From positions 31,601,559-31,665,558 of the forward strand of contig CM038708.1 in NCBI GenBank assembly GCA_021613375.1: 64,000 bases of DNA, given 5' to 3'. The stretch comes from Megaleporinus macrocephalus (taxonomy: Eukaryota > Chordata > Actinopteri > Characiformes > Anostomidae). Made by a program: the position numbers and the translations under genes. The notes under the pieces are model-generated. The model saw nothing but the letters and a program-made list of their open reading frames with translations. It did no database searches and was not told the origin of the DNA. Shown piece by piece: positions 23,547 through 34,090 of this stretch; within the stretch, counting starts at the first letter, position 1; each line of letters opens with the position of its first letter.

Positions 23547-26048
23547 CTATCAAACAGAGAAAGAGTGATACAGATGTCAGTTTAAGAACAATTACAGTTA
23601 GTTGTTGAAAATATTTGGCTAAAATAGATTTAACAACTTAAATCATAGTTTTTATTGAGTTATTAATAGTAGAACTGTGCTATACTGCAATACATAATTC
23701 CTAGGAAAGCTGTATGTAATAACACGTAACTACACAAGCACGAGGACCTGGTGCATTGCTTGCGGCAGACGATCTGCAACAAACTCAAATCTAAAAAAAC
23801 CTGATTACAAACATAGTCTTCCTTTATCCTTTTATCCAAAGATAGTCTTCCTTTGTATAACTGAATTTGATAAGTGGCATATAATTGAATAACAAATGTA
23901 TGTTCATAGTGTTTCTTAGTTTAGACTAATACAGAAAGTTTCAACCACTTTCCATTTTGATTTTTGGGTCTCCAATGATGCTCCCATTGCTCCCATTAAG
24001 ATACTGATTTGAGCAGAAAGAATAAGAGAACAAAAGAATAGCAAAACAAAATAACTTTAGTCTAGTGTGTTCAAACATCTAGTCGCCTTATACCTTACAA
24101 TACCCTACAAGCAGTCTTTCCAAACACCAGGACATGAGGATACAAATAAGTTAATGCTCAGATTGACCAAATACGAGTTTGTTTCTACCTTTATAATGTC
24201 TTATCAAACTTTAATTCCACATACAAACAATAAATATTAAGAGTTTTTGTTGGACATAAAAAAGAATGAACTAATTTCAAGAAGTTTATTTTGAGCATGT
24301 ATTCAGAAGCTCATCTTTTCAAAAAAAAAAAAAGTAAAAAAATTACTTTTATTTAGTAATACCTGTTTTAAGTGTATTATGTAATAGTATTGTATTGTAG
24401 TATTACGTTTACTTGACGCTTTTGGCTGAAGCGGTATTACTGCCGCAGGGAGAGTTCAGGAGCAATGTGAGGTTAAGTGCCTCAAGGACACAATGGCTGT
24501 AGCGGGCTGTTATCAGCTACGATCAAACCAGTGACCTCTTGTTCACAGCTAAGCTCCATCAACTGCCTTTATTATATGAAGAAATTTCCTTTCTGTAAAA
24601 GAGGCTACGTTAAACATACTTCTCAGAAACACATTTATCAAAGTACCTTTTCTTATTGAAATGTTCATGACTGTACTATTAATTATTATGAAGAATATAT
24701 ATTATATATAAAAAGTGATTGTTAAATAATAATCCTGCATTGATATTTAGCTGTATATCCTAGGAAAGAGAGTATGTCTTGTAAAGTTTAAGAAACAATA
24801 AAAATACGTTTTGCTGTATGAAGTGTACGCTCAGTGATAAGTGCTCGGCATATTAAATACATTACTAGAGGTTAAAATCAGTTTTACATGTCAGTAATAC
24901 ATTACTAGAGGATCAAAACAAGTAACGTTCAGGAAAAACACATTCTTTAGCTGCGCTGCACCTGTTCGGTTTAAGCAAAGTCATAACCAGATCATAATAA
25001 CTGACATACTCAAAAACAAGAGGCTTTAACAGTAGGCCTTTAAGCTGACCCACCAAACTCTTACTAAGGTTATATCAGTACAATGAATTAAAGGCCTTCC
25101 ACATTTTTCATGTACAGTAGCGACTTCAGGTGTTCTGAGCATCAGCTACAAACTTTCACTTTCAGCTGTTAGTCACTCTGAATGGGCAAATAGAAAACAC
25201 TGCAGGTGAGCACAATGTGTAAATAATAATAAATCGTAGTGGGAAATTAAATAAAAGAACAGCTTTATTAGTCACGCACCAAGGCCTGCGTGTCCCATTT
25301 TACCATTTAACACCCTGTCCTGTATGACCTTATGGCCACTAATACGCATTAGCACCAAAATCAAACCATAACCATTACAGTCAACTGCAGTATTTACATT
25401 AAAGGAAAGTCACAATCATGTGTCTATACTACCTGGAATAAAGCATAAAACCTTTGAAGCGCTTGGTCGCTGCTTGAAGGCAAGAATAAACACATAATTA
25501 TCTAAATATGGTTTGTTCTATTTAAATCACCCTCCCCCCGCCCACCTTTCCAATAACTTAAAACCTTCTAATGAAATTAATCTCCGACGAGAGGATTGTA
25601 TTGCCATGTTAATTCGTGCACGGTGGTTGCATAACTACAGGAAAAGCGCGCTCCCGCGATTTCCCCCTACAAGGCAGGATTTCTCAGTTCGCCGTACACT
25701 TTAAACCCAAAAGTGAAACTTTGTAGGAGAACAGATCTTCACTTTGGGCTAAAGTTCTCCATCTCAGTGAGAAATCCTGATACAGACACGCACACAGAGA
25801 CACTCACCGAGCATCTTGCTGAGCTCTGCGTTGTGCAGGTCCGGGTTCTGCTGCGCGAGCCTCTTGCGCTCGTCTTTGGCCCAAACCATAAACGCGTTCA
25901 TGGGTCTGCGGATGCGCGGCTCCGTGCGCGCGCGCGCCGCTTTGCTGTCGCTCGCGGGACTCTGCGCCTCGGTCCACGCGCACCGGCCCGCGCCGGCCAT
26001 GCTCACGCGCGGCTCGTCGCTGCCGTAGCCCGCATCGGGGCTGCTCAT
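22513..26048 (-). CDS. sox17: sox17, SRY-box transcription factor 17 (SoxF)
   Basis: The CDS joins 26048-25808 and 23546-22513, encoding 424 aa. It is a nuclear DNA-binding factor (A/T A/T CAA A/T G sites) that drives endoderm formation and, in vertebrates generally, vascular fate. The HMG box at residues 45-122 begins [20 protein letters not shown] and ends with the basic [10 protein letters not shown]. The SoxF motif [10 protein letters not shown] is at about 181-190. The C-terminal EFEQYL is at 385-390, in the region that binds beta-catenin in SoxF proteins. The end is [18 protein letters not shown] His/Asn/Thr-rich low-complexity stretch occupies about 208-300. The start ATG at 26048 gives [10 protein letters not shown], the expected fish Sox17 N-terminus; an in-frame GTG 6 codons upstream is not a credible start. 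The gene lies between rp1 and sox32, matching SOX17-RP1 synteny. Confidence 0.96.
23547..25807 (-). other. sox17: sox17 intron 1
   Basis: A 2,261-bp phase-1 intron with donor G|GTGAGT at 25807 and acceptor GATAG ending at 23547. It is AT-rich and contains a dispersed repeat fragment near 24415-24570. No nested gene was seen. Confidence 0.9.
24415..24570. mobile_element. Dispersed teleost repeat fragment in sox17 intron
   Basis: It contains GGTTAAGTGCCTCAAGGACA and GATCAAACCAGTGACCTCTT, words of a fish interspersed repeat also seen at 63685-63825 (TTAGGTGTCTTGCTCAAGG, GATCGAATTAGTGACCTTTC). It looks like a decayed tRNA-like short element. Confidence 0.45.
25808..26048 (-). CDS. sox17: sox17 exon 1 coding part
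   Basis: 241 coding bases: 80 codons plus the first base of Gly81. It encodes the N-terminus and the first part of the HMG box, ending NAELSKMLG. The donor is CTCG|GTGAGT. The sequence is rich in CpG. Confidence 0.95.
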
Positions 26049-26340
26049 GTCCGGCCCTTTACGCACACACCTTACCTAACGCCCCCCCCAACACTACCCC
26101 AATAACGGAGAGCTCTAGGGGGGCTTTCAGGTGGTCGTCGCGGCACCGGGACGCGCTCAAAGCGCGCGCCTGTGAAGCGGAGAGAGAACGGAGAAGAAAG
26201 GAGAGTTTAAGAAGACTGAGCAGAACAGACCCGCTACGGCTGCTGCTGCTTTTTCTCCGACTAGCTGCTGCGGGACGAAGGGAAGCGCGCGAGCTTTAAG
26301 CGGAGAGGCGACCAATGGCGCGCGCGGTGGGAGGGCTATA
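25860..26340. promoter_or_regulatory. CpG island over sox17 exon 1 and promoter
   Basis: Dense CG dinucleotides (GCGCGCGCGCC, CGCGCGAGC, CGCGCGCGG) stand out against AT-rich surroundings and cover exon 1, the 5'UTR and the upstream promoter. Confidence 0.8.
26294..26316 (-). promoter_or_regulatory. sox17 core promoter block (CTTTAAGC-N10-CCAAT)
   Basis: On the plus strand CTTTAAGC is at 26294-26301 and CCAAT at 26312-26316. On the coding strand this is an ATTGG box followed by GCTTAAAG, a possible TATA variant, 246 bp upstream of the ATG. The same arrangement with the same spacing lies upstream of sox32. The transcription start, expected near 26265, is inferred. Confidence 0.5.
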
Positions 26341-27169
26341 AGGTTGGGTGTTGTGGGGGGGCGGTTGGGGTAGGTAAGAACTTGTGGTAGGAGCCCTTGG
26401 GGGCAGTCTGGTGGGGCAAGATCTAAAATAAAGCCCCCAGAAAAGCGGCGGGGTTTGATTCCGTTCAGTCTGCGTCACACAGTAAAGCCCGGTGCTTTGA
26501 TTGAGAGGTTTTGATTGGTTGTTAATTTCGTTAAAGTTTTGTTAAAGTTTGGGCTTTATTGTGCTTAGCCTAATGATTGTGAAGCGATGGCTGCTAAGAT
26601 GGACTTTACTGTAGTTCCCAAACCTGCTTTTGAAATTGCCCTGTCCTCCTCCAACATACTTCAACCCAGAGTTTCACTTTTAGAATTAAAGTCTCCTAAT
26701 AGATTCTGTGCCTGCATAGTTCTATAGAAAATCTTGAATTGGTGTAGAGTCTTGGTGGGTTAGAAAGTTGGTTCACTCTCGCACATCTCAGAAAATCCTC
26801 TAAAGGTTCTTTAAGAAACCAGAAATTTACGAGCTGATTTGTTGGATCAGCTTGGTGTTCCAGTTTGGTTAACATGAAAATAAGAAAGACAGGGCAACTT
26901 CAAGACCAGTACTGAGAAACGCTGCTGTACAGTCACCTCCAAGACTCAAACTACAACAACAAAAAGTCATTCAGCACATATAAACAAACTTAAAAAAGTA
27001 AGTATGCTTGTTCACTTTAAATGTTGAGCTCATTGAACTTAATAATATTAGTGCTAACAGATGAATAACCAGTGTTCTACATTTCATTGAAATATCCAAA
27101 GAAAAATATTCATTACTATTTTTATTGATTTTTATATTTCTACAGCAATTAAACACAGCAGCTGTCGTT
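26341..27169. other. sox17 upstream region, no gene seen
   Basis: Contains a short tandem GTTAAAGTTT word at about 26530-26550 and two ATTGTG words at 26558 and 26576 (weak SOX-like). A CAAGACCAGTACTGAGAAACGC-type fish repeat word is near 26900. No gene. Confidence 0.45.
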
Positions 27170-27320
27170 TACATTGTGTAAAATTTTTTATGATGAATGG
27201 ACCAATAGAAATGCTCCTGAATAGCTTGGAAAAAGTCTGGTTCCTTTGACTTACATTGAAAGGGAGGATAGTTTTTGTTGCCCTTTAGGGAATACTTTTT
27301 TTTTTTTTTACATTGTTTAA
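27170..27320. mobile_element. Family-A MITE fragment, copy 2
   Basis: ATGATGAATGGACCAATAGA at about 27190 and GACTTACATTGAAAGG near 27250 match the internal core of the family. Confidence 0.5.
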
Positions 27321-27539
27321 TTTCTAGTGCTACATCTTGGTATAATTTTAAAGGGTCCCTATCATGGAAACTGAGTTTTCCTCACTTTCTTTAATAGTCT
27401 CTATGTAATATTTAATATGTAAACAAGTTTCAGCATTTACCAATCACTACCAAGTTCATATAACCCATATATGGAAACCATGCACAAACAGCCTGTTTTG
27501 GCTTTATTACTTCTGTGATGTCAGAGAAACCCTTTTATT

Positions 27540-27715
27540 TTAATTCTGTATTATTTAAACATGACAGCTGCTCTTTATATCTTGTGAAAGTTTCATGATA
27601 AATGGACCAATAGAAATTATCCCAAAACCTCTTTACATTAACTTACATTGAAAGTAAAGAACACATTTGTTCTCTCGTATAAAGAGATATTTTTGGTTGG
27701 ACAGTGAAGATATAC
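27540..27715. mobile_element. Family-A MITE, copy 3
   Basis: TTTCATGATAAATGGACCAA, TTACATTGAAAGTAAAG and the terminal TTGGACAGTGAAGATATAC match the other copies. The left terminus is not clear. Confidence 0.55.
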
Positions 27716-27931
27716 ACACCTATTCAGTCTACAGCAGTTTAGAGCTGTTCACTCATGTTGAAGTTCTAAGGGATGTTTCTGCTCCAAGTGCTTTTCTGAA
27801 AAGGCTCAACACAGAGCAGCCAATCAGAACAGAGCTAATTTCTCATAGATCAATCTTGCAGGCACAGTAACAAAAAGTATAATGTAGAGATTGGACAATT
27901 TTCCATCCATAATCTTCTGCATAATCTTCTG

Positions 27932-29762
27932 ATTTGTTGTAGTAGTAGTAGTAGTGGTATTTGTAGTATTTGTTGTAGTAGTAGTAGTAGTAGTGGTATT
28001 TGTTGTAGTAGTAGTAGTGGTATTTGTAGTATTTGTTGTAGTAGTAGTGGTATTTGTTGTAGTAGTAGTAGTGGTATTTGTAGTATTTGTTGTAGTAGTA
28101 GTAGTAGTAGTGGTATTTGTAGTATTTGTTGTAGTAGTAGTAGTAGTAGTGGTATTTGTAGTATTTGTTGTAGTAGTAGTAGTAGTAGTAGTGGTATTTG
28201 TAGTATTTGTAGTAGTAGTAGTAGTAGTGGTATTTGTAGTATTTGTAGTAGTAGTAGTAGTAGTGGTATTTGTAGTATTTGTTGTAGTAGTAGTGGTATT
28301 TGTAGTTTTTGTTGTAGTAGTAGTAGTGGTATTTGTAGTATTTGTTGTAGTAGTAGTAGTAGTGGTATTTGTAGTATTTGTTGTAGTAGTAGTAGTAGTG
28401 GTATTTGTAGTATTTGTTGTAGTAGTAGTAGTGGTATTTGTAGTATTTGTTGTAGTAGTAGTAGTAGTGGTATTTGTAGTATTTGTTGTAGTAGTAGTAG
28501 TAGTAGTGGTATTTGTAGTATTTGTTGTAGTAGTAGTAGTGGTATTTGTAGTATTTGTTGTAGTAGTAGTAGTAGTGGTATTTGTAGTATTTGTTGTAGT
28601 AGTAGTAGTGGTATTTGTAGTGTTTGTTGTAGTAGTAGTGGTATTTGTAGTATTTGTTGTAGTAGTAGTAGTAGTGGTATTTGTAGTATTTGTTGTAGTA
28701 GTAGTAGTAGTAGTGGTATTTGTAGTATTTGTTGTAGTAGTAGTAGTGGTATTTGTAGTATTTGTTGTAGTAGTAGTAGTATTTGTAGTATTTGTTGTAG
28801 TAGTAGTAGTAGTGGTATTTGTAGTATTTGTAGTAGTAGTAGTAGTAGTGGTATTTGTAGTATTTGTTGTAGTAGTAGTAGTATTTGTAGTATTTGTTGT
28901 AGTAGTAGTAGTAGTGGTATTTGTAGTATTTGTTGTAGTAGTAGTAGTATTTGTAGTATTTGTTGTAGTAGTAGTAGTAGTAGTGGTATTTGTAGTATTT
29001 GTTGTAGTAGTAGTAGTGGTATTTGTAGTATTTGTTGTAGTAGTAGTAGTAGTGGTATTTGTAGTATTTGTTGTAGTAGTAGTAGTAGTGGTATTTGTAG
29101 TATTTGTTGTAGTAGTAGTAGTAGTGGTATTTGTAGTATTTGTTGTAGTAGTAGTGGTAGTAGTGGTATTTGTAGTATTTGTTGTAGTAGTAGTAGTGGT
29201 ATTTGTAGTATTTGTTGTAGTAGTAGTAGTAGTAGTGGTATTTGTAGTATTTGTTGTAGTAGTAGTAGTGGTATTTGTAGTATTTGTTGTAGTAGTAGTA
29301 ATAGTGGTATTTGTAGTATTTGTTGTAGTAGTAGTAGTAGTGGTATTTGTAGTATTTGTTGTAGTAGTAGTAGTATTTGTAGTATTTGTTGTAGTAGTAG
29401 TAGTAGTAGTATTTGTAGTATTTGTTGTAGTAGTAGTAGTAGTGGTATTTGTAGTATTTGTTGTAGTAGTAGTAGTATTTGTAGTATTTGTTGTAGTAGT
29501 AGTAGTAGTGGTATTTGTAGTATTTGTTGTAGTAGTAGTAGTATTTGTAGTATTTGTTGTAGTAGTAGTAGTAGTAGTGGTATTTGTAGTATTTGTTGTA
29601 GTAGTAGTAGTAGTAGTGGTATTTGTAGTATTTGTTGTAGTAGTAGTAGTAGTGGTATTTGTAGTATTTGTTGTAGTAGTAGTAGTAGTGGTATTTGTAG
29701 TATTTGTTGTAGTAGTAGTAGTGGTATTTGTAGTATTTGTTGTAGTAGTAGTAGTGGTAGTG
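27932..29762. repeat. 1.83 kb compound (GTA)n minisatellite
   Basis: The unit is GGTATTTGTAGTATTTGTT followed by a variable number of GTA/TAG triplets (about 3 to 8), repeated some 45-50 times. Every unit length is a multiple of 3, so all three frames remain open. The translations (poly-Thr/Asn, Leu-rich, Val/Phe) have no biological support. Confidence 0.97.
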
Positions 29763-29859
29763 GTGCTGGAGCATGCAAACTCCACACAGAATGGCCCGGA
29801 CCGGAAATCAAACCCGGATCGTCTTGCCGTGAGGCGACAGTGCTAGCCTCTACACCACC
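29763..29859 (-). mobile_element. tRNA-like SINE head
   Basis: On the minus strand, GGTGGTGTAGAGG resembles an A box and GGGTTTGATTTCC, about 35 nt later, resembles a B box (GGTTCRANTCC). The words GCACTGTCGCCTCACGGCAA and TGTGTGGAGTTTGCATG are typical of a common fish short interspersed element. The match to the A and B boxes is approximate. Confidence 0.6.
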
Positions 29860-29873
29860 ATTGGACAATTTTC

Positions 29874-31368
29874 ATGCAAATGAATTGTGACTATATTTGA
29901 TGCATAAAACCACACAAAGGTTAACCTTAAGGAGATAAAATAAATTGCAAGAAAGAATGTAGAATATGGACCCTTTGAAAATATTAAATGACTCATTGGA
30001 AGGGACTTAATCAGGGTAAGATGTGCCCAATAGTGATCACTCAGGGTGAAAACATCACCTAGCTTTGATTAACCAGGCACATTAAAAAAGCCCACACACA
30101 GAACACGTTCTAGGACTCCTTTAGTGTGTGTCAGATTTCTTTCATTGTTGTGACCTTGTGCAGTAGTTGTGGTTGAAGGGACAGCAAGTCAGCTGTATTT
30201 AGGTGTTACTTACTTTATCAGCTCAGCACCAGTCATTAATAGGAGTAGATGTGGGGCTGCTATCAAAATGCATTACCCCCCACACAGGCACTGATTTAAC
30301 ACTCCGACTGAAAGAAGGGTTCAGATTTCTCACCTTTCTCACAGGAGATCAGTGAGCAAGTGTATTTGCTGCATTTGCAAACAGTGGCGGCAGAGCAGCA
30401 GTGCAGATAGTAGTGTGAGAACAGGGGCTTTTCAGATTAGACCCAGGTAACCCCCATGGGTTACTCCACTGTGTCTTATAGCCCGACTGTACTGTGTGAT
30501 TTTATGTGCTCCCTACATACTTAATCAATGGTCAAGTTCTTCTGGAACTGAATGCAGTGATCTAGAGCAGGGCAGCATAAAACAGTGTATTTATTATGTA
30601 TTTGGATTCCCATTACATTCCACAATGTGGTTGCCAGTCTTCCTGGGGTCCACACAAAAACAAAATCAATCAAAATAACAAACAATCAAGAATCAACATA
30701 AATCAGACAAATACAACAGAGAACAAAAACTGAACAAAACAAAAAAATTAAATAAAAAGACAGAGAACACCCCTACATGCACATAAGCTTAATCAAATTT
30801 TATTTCAGTAACATAAAAAAATAAATCTACTTATTATCTGCCTGTTGTTTATAGGAAGCATATTCCAAGCCAAGAAAGACCCATAAAGAACAGTTCTCTT
30901 TAGGTGGTCTGCTGGAAGGATGTTGGGAGACACAGGTCAGAACCCCTAACCCTAAACAGTCTGTCACAGGGTCAGTGCGTGAGCCTGTGTAGTGAACGTC
31001 TGCTTCGGTGCATGAGGAAGTGGTGGCTGTGGTCTTCTAATGCAGGTGTGCTTAACAGGATCTTCTGCTTGGACTTTTCGTAATGACGCCAAAAAAGAGG
31101 ATATACGGTTAGAATAATTCCTGCAGAACTGTCAGGTAGATTCAACGGAATGCACTGGCAAAGTCCAGCATTGAATCAGTGTGATTAAACTGGTACATTA
31201 TTTACACATAAATAAAATAAGTTACATTAAAACAAAAGCCTTTAGCAAAAGTGAGTAAACTAAAAGACAACATCGTATCTATGTAATGTATTTTATTCAC
31301 ATGATTCTATTCCAAAGAATGTACACATTGTAATCATGTAAATTCAATGCATATGTCATCGGCCTGTT
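29874..31368. other. Intergenic, no gene seen
   Basis: Contains a LINE/SINE tail fragment at 30575-30665 and otherwise AT-rich unique-looking DNA. Confidence 0.45.
30575..30665 (-). mobile_element. 3'-tail fragment of a fish LINE/SINE
   Basis: On the minus strand, TGTGTGGACCCCAGGAAGAC followed by AATGGGAATCCAAATACATA and ATAAATACA resembles the common retroposon 3' tail GGACCCCAGGAAGA...ATGGGGATCCATAATAAA seen in many teleosts. Confidence 0.5.
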
Positions 31369-31895
31369 CACAGTGTATGACACACAAGTATCCGGACAGC
31401 TTTTCTAATGAGTGAATTTGGCTATTCTGAGTTGCACCTACTGCTGATACAGATGTTCTGTTGCTCACACCTAATTTGTATAGTCTTTGTTAAAGAGCAT
31501 AGCCACACTGGAACAGCTGCACATGAGCCTAAGGTCATCATGCCCAATGCCCAATGTCATTTAGAGGGCGATAAAAGTCCCCCAGTACTGGACTGCGCTC
31601 TCTGGTGTGATGGAGCTCCATTCAATACCTTTGGGATTAGCTGGAGTGGCGTTTGGGATTCAGTGCTAATCATCCAACTTTAGTACCTGACCTCACTAAT
31701 GCTCTTGGGCTGAATGCAGTTAAACCTTCACAGCAATGTTCCAACTTCCAGTGTAAAGCTTTCTCAGATGAGTAGCGGCTGTTTCTACATCAACGGTAGG
31801 AATCCCACCCTACCCTAAAATGATCCCTATTAATGCCCTTGATTTCTGAACATGCTCTGAATGCCCAGGTATCTGCTTTTAGACGTACAGTGTGT
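31369..31895. mobile_element. Degenerate non-autonomous DNA transposon
   Basis: Starts CACAGTGTATGACACACAAG and ends ...AGACGTACAGTGTGTA, imperfectly inverted. The internal stretch TTTGGGATTAGCTGGAGTGG and CCTGACCTCACTAATGCTCT is a widely dispersed teleost repeat that I recognise. There is no transposase. Confidence 0.6.
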
Positions 31896-33753
31896 ATCAT
31901 TTGATTATTTTAAATAATGAATTAATAATAATAGATGTTTAAATATATACAGTATGTACAGTTAATATATTCATATATATTGTGGGGTTGCATTTATCTT
32001 ATGATTGACTATATTTCAGTAATATGTTTGCAGTGAAACATTTATTTAATATTTTATTTTCAATTAAACTTAATTTTCACACTCATTAAACAGGCAGTCA
32101 TGAGATTGGTGAGTAAATAATCCAGCCATTACTGTTTCTTTGTTCAGCTGAGGTGTAATAGGCTACAAGGACCCCTGTCAGACAGCGGTGTTTGAAGAGT
32201 CAGTTCATGTCTTTCTGCACTGAAGTCTTTAGCAGAGCGTTTATTAGGAGAGTCCGTTTTGAGAAGTTAGGGCACCTTGTGTGGGTTCTGTGTTCCGGGA
32301 ATAACTGGGAACTTCACATAAACCACATCCTTTTTTCCAACAACCTCATTCTGTACGCACGTGTGGGTATGTGCATGTGTTTGCATGTATGTTTGTTTTC
32401 ATACATGATGACTTGCAGGAAAACAAGAGAAAAAACATTGTTATTATGTTTTATGTTTATATAGTTTGTAAAAAGCCCTTTTGCATTCATTGTTTTTTTT
32501 AGGGTTTAAAAACAGCTCTGTGCAAAAGTCAGAAAGTCATCAAGTTTAAGTCTGAACAGTGCTGAAGAATTAGTTCTTTTTCCAACGTCAGTAAAACATT
32601 GGAGCACACAAACGGTCAAAATGTAGTATTTTTTAGTATTTTTTGTAGTATTATTTCGCTTCAACTTCTGTTTATTTCTGCACCTGCTGTCAGTTTTTTA
32701 AAGAAATTTGCAGGAATATTTTTCCACATCTCCAAAGTTCAGTCTTAGAAGTTGGTTGCGCTTTCTACTTTTCACCATCTGTACACAATACTCTCAAACA
32801 CAGGCAGTGATGTCAAAGTCTGGACCAGCAGCTTCTTTGATAGATTTTCACATTTTCTTTTTTTTCTTATTCACTTGTTTAGCAAGGGCTTCTTGGCTGC
32901 TACACCTCCTTTCAGACTCACTGGGCCTTATTCACCAACATCTTCCAATGCTTGTTTTCTTAAATTTGTTCCTGAGAAAGAAAAAAAGACTGCATTAGAT
33001 TCATGACGTGTCTTAGCTTTGTGCTCTGGAGCGTGTGTAGCTTCGGTTCTTATTTGAAAACAACAAGTCCAAATAAGGAATCATTGGTGAATATCAGAGT
33101 CTTCGTAACAGCATAAGTGGGTTTTAGGAATTTATTTTTAAGAATGGTTGGTTGTTGAGTTGTGTTGTCACAGTGGAAGGATGGACAGAAACACCTGTGG
33201 CTTTATTTTTTCAGATCTCGCTCAGGTGAAAGTTTTAAGTGTTTATCTGATGGTGACAGTTTTGCTCAGTCATCAGTCCCATGTTCCCAGTCTGTTTTGA
33301 ATGACAGTTTTTGATTCTCCAGTTTTTTCACTAATTCCGCTTTTACATTCCCCTTCATTTTGCAAATGGACGATTTTATATATAACCTCCTCAGAAAATG
33401 TTGAAAATGAATAATATTAAAAGCTGGTTTAAGTGGAAAATGTATAATCAAGCAATGGGGACAGTTTTATTTGGAAAGCAGCTACGGTGTGTGTGTGTGT
33501 GTACGTTTAATCTGTGCAGTTTATGTGCAGGTGAAAGGTCAGTCTCTTTGTAAAGTATGTACAGATTCACACCCTTCGCAGAGAAACCCAGAAACTCCCC
33601 TTTAACCCTCTTTAACTCACAAACACACGTCCCCCAAAGAATTGTCCCCTGGGTGAGGGAGCAGAGGGAGTGCACACCATACTGGAGCTGTATTACTGTC
33701 ATCATCTATTTTACTACTGAACACTGAATATGGTGTGTATGTGACTCTGTGTG

Positions 33754-33763
<10 letters not shown>
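31896..33763. other. Intergenic, no gene seen
   Basis: AT-rich; scattered short ORFs without domains. Confidence 0.45.
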
Positions 33764-33786
<23 letters not shown>

Positions 33787-33981
33787 ACGCACGCAGTGCT
33801 AACACATATACAGCTTCCGTTTGACTCATGTAAAGTCCCTCTCGGCACTCAGGAGCCAATGCTATTGTGTAATTCCCCAGAAAGACTCGCCTGGCGACAG
33901 TCTGTGTGTGTGTGTGTGTGTGAGAGAGTGTGCGGGTGTGTGTGTGTGTGTGCATAAGCCTGAGGGTGTGTGTGTGTATGT
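33764..33981. repeat. Cluster of (GT)n microsatellites
   Basis: GT runs at about 33764-33786, 33901-33921 and 33936-33952, plus a short one to 33980, separated by unique sequence. Confidence 0.9.
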
Positions 33982-33989
33982 CTGAAGGC

Positions 33990-34090
33990 GGACAGTGTGT
34001 GCTCCTACGCCAAGGACAGGAAGCAGTTTGTGGGGGACAGGAAATGCACACTGAAGCAGTAGCTTAGATAAGAATGAGAGACCGCTCCCA
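33990..34090. promoter_or_regulatory. Candidate regulatory segment with ETS- and GATA-like sites
   Basis: Two ACAGGAA words (ACAGGAAGCAG, ACAGGAAATGC) and TAGATAAGAATG lie within about 70 bp of unique DNA. The assignment is inference from motifs only. Confidence 0.25.

Larger units (their letters stand above)
27890..29873 (-). mobile_element. tRNA-derived SINE with an expanded tail, bounded by a 14-bp target-site duplication
   Basis: ATTGGACAATTTTC occurs at 27890-27903 and again at 29860-29873, exactly bounding the insertion. On the minus strand the element starts at 29859 with a tRNA-like head and runs into a trinucleotide-based array that ends near 27932. After that comes a 12-bp direct repeat, AGAAGATTATGS. 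Long ORFs across it are artefacts of a 3-bp periodic repeat. Confidence 0.75.

Noticed and set aside
26049..26066. An N-terminal extension of sox17 from an upstream in-frame GTG
   Set aside because: Eukaryotic initiation at GTG is not expected. ATG 26048 gives the typical fish Sox17 N-terminus.
26070..26085. GTAAG-type donor on the minus strand just upstream of the sox17 ATG
   Set aside because: Using it would splice out the start codon. It is more simply chance sequence in the 5'UTR.
27824..29868. Several open frames of 600-670 codons on both strands (Thr/Asn, Tyr/Lys, Leu/Gln and Val/Phe repeats)
   Set aside because: They are produced by a 3-bp-periodic minisatellite with no stop-generating phase. 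No start context, splice signals or protein family match supports coding.
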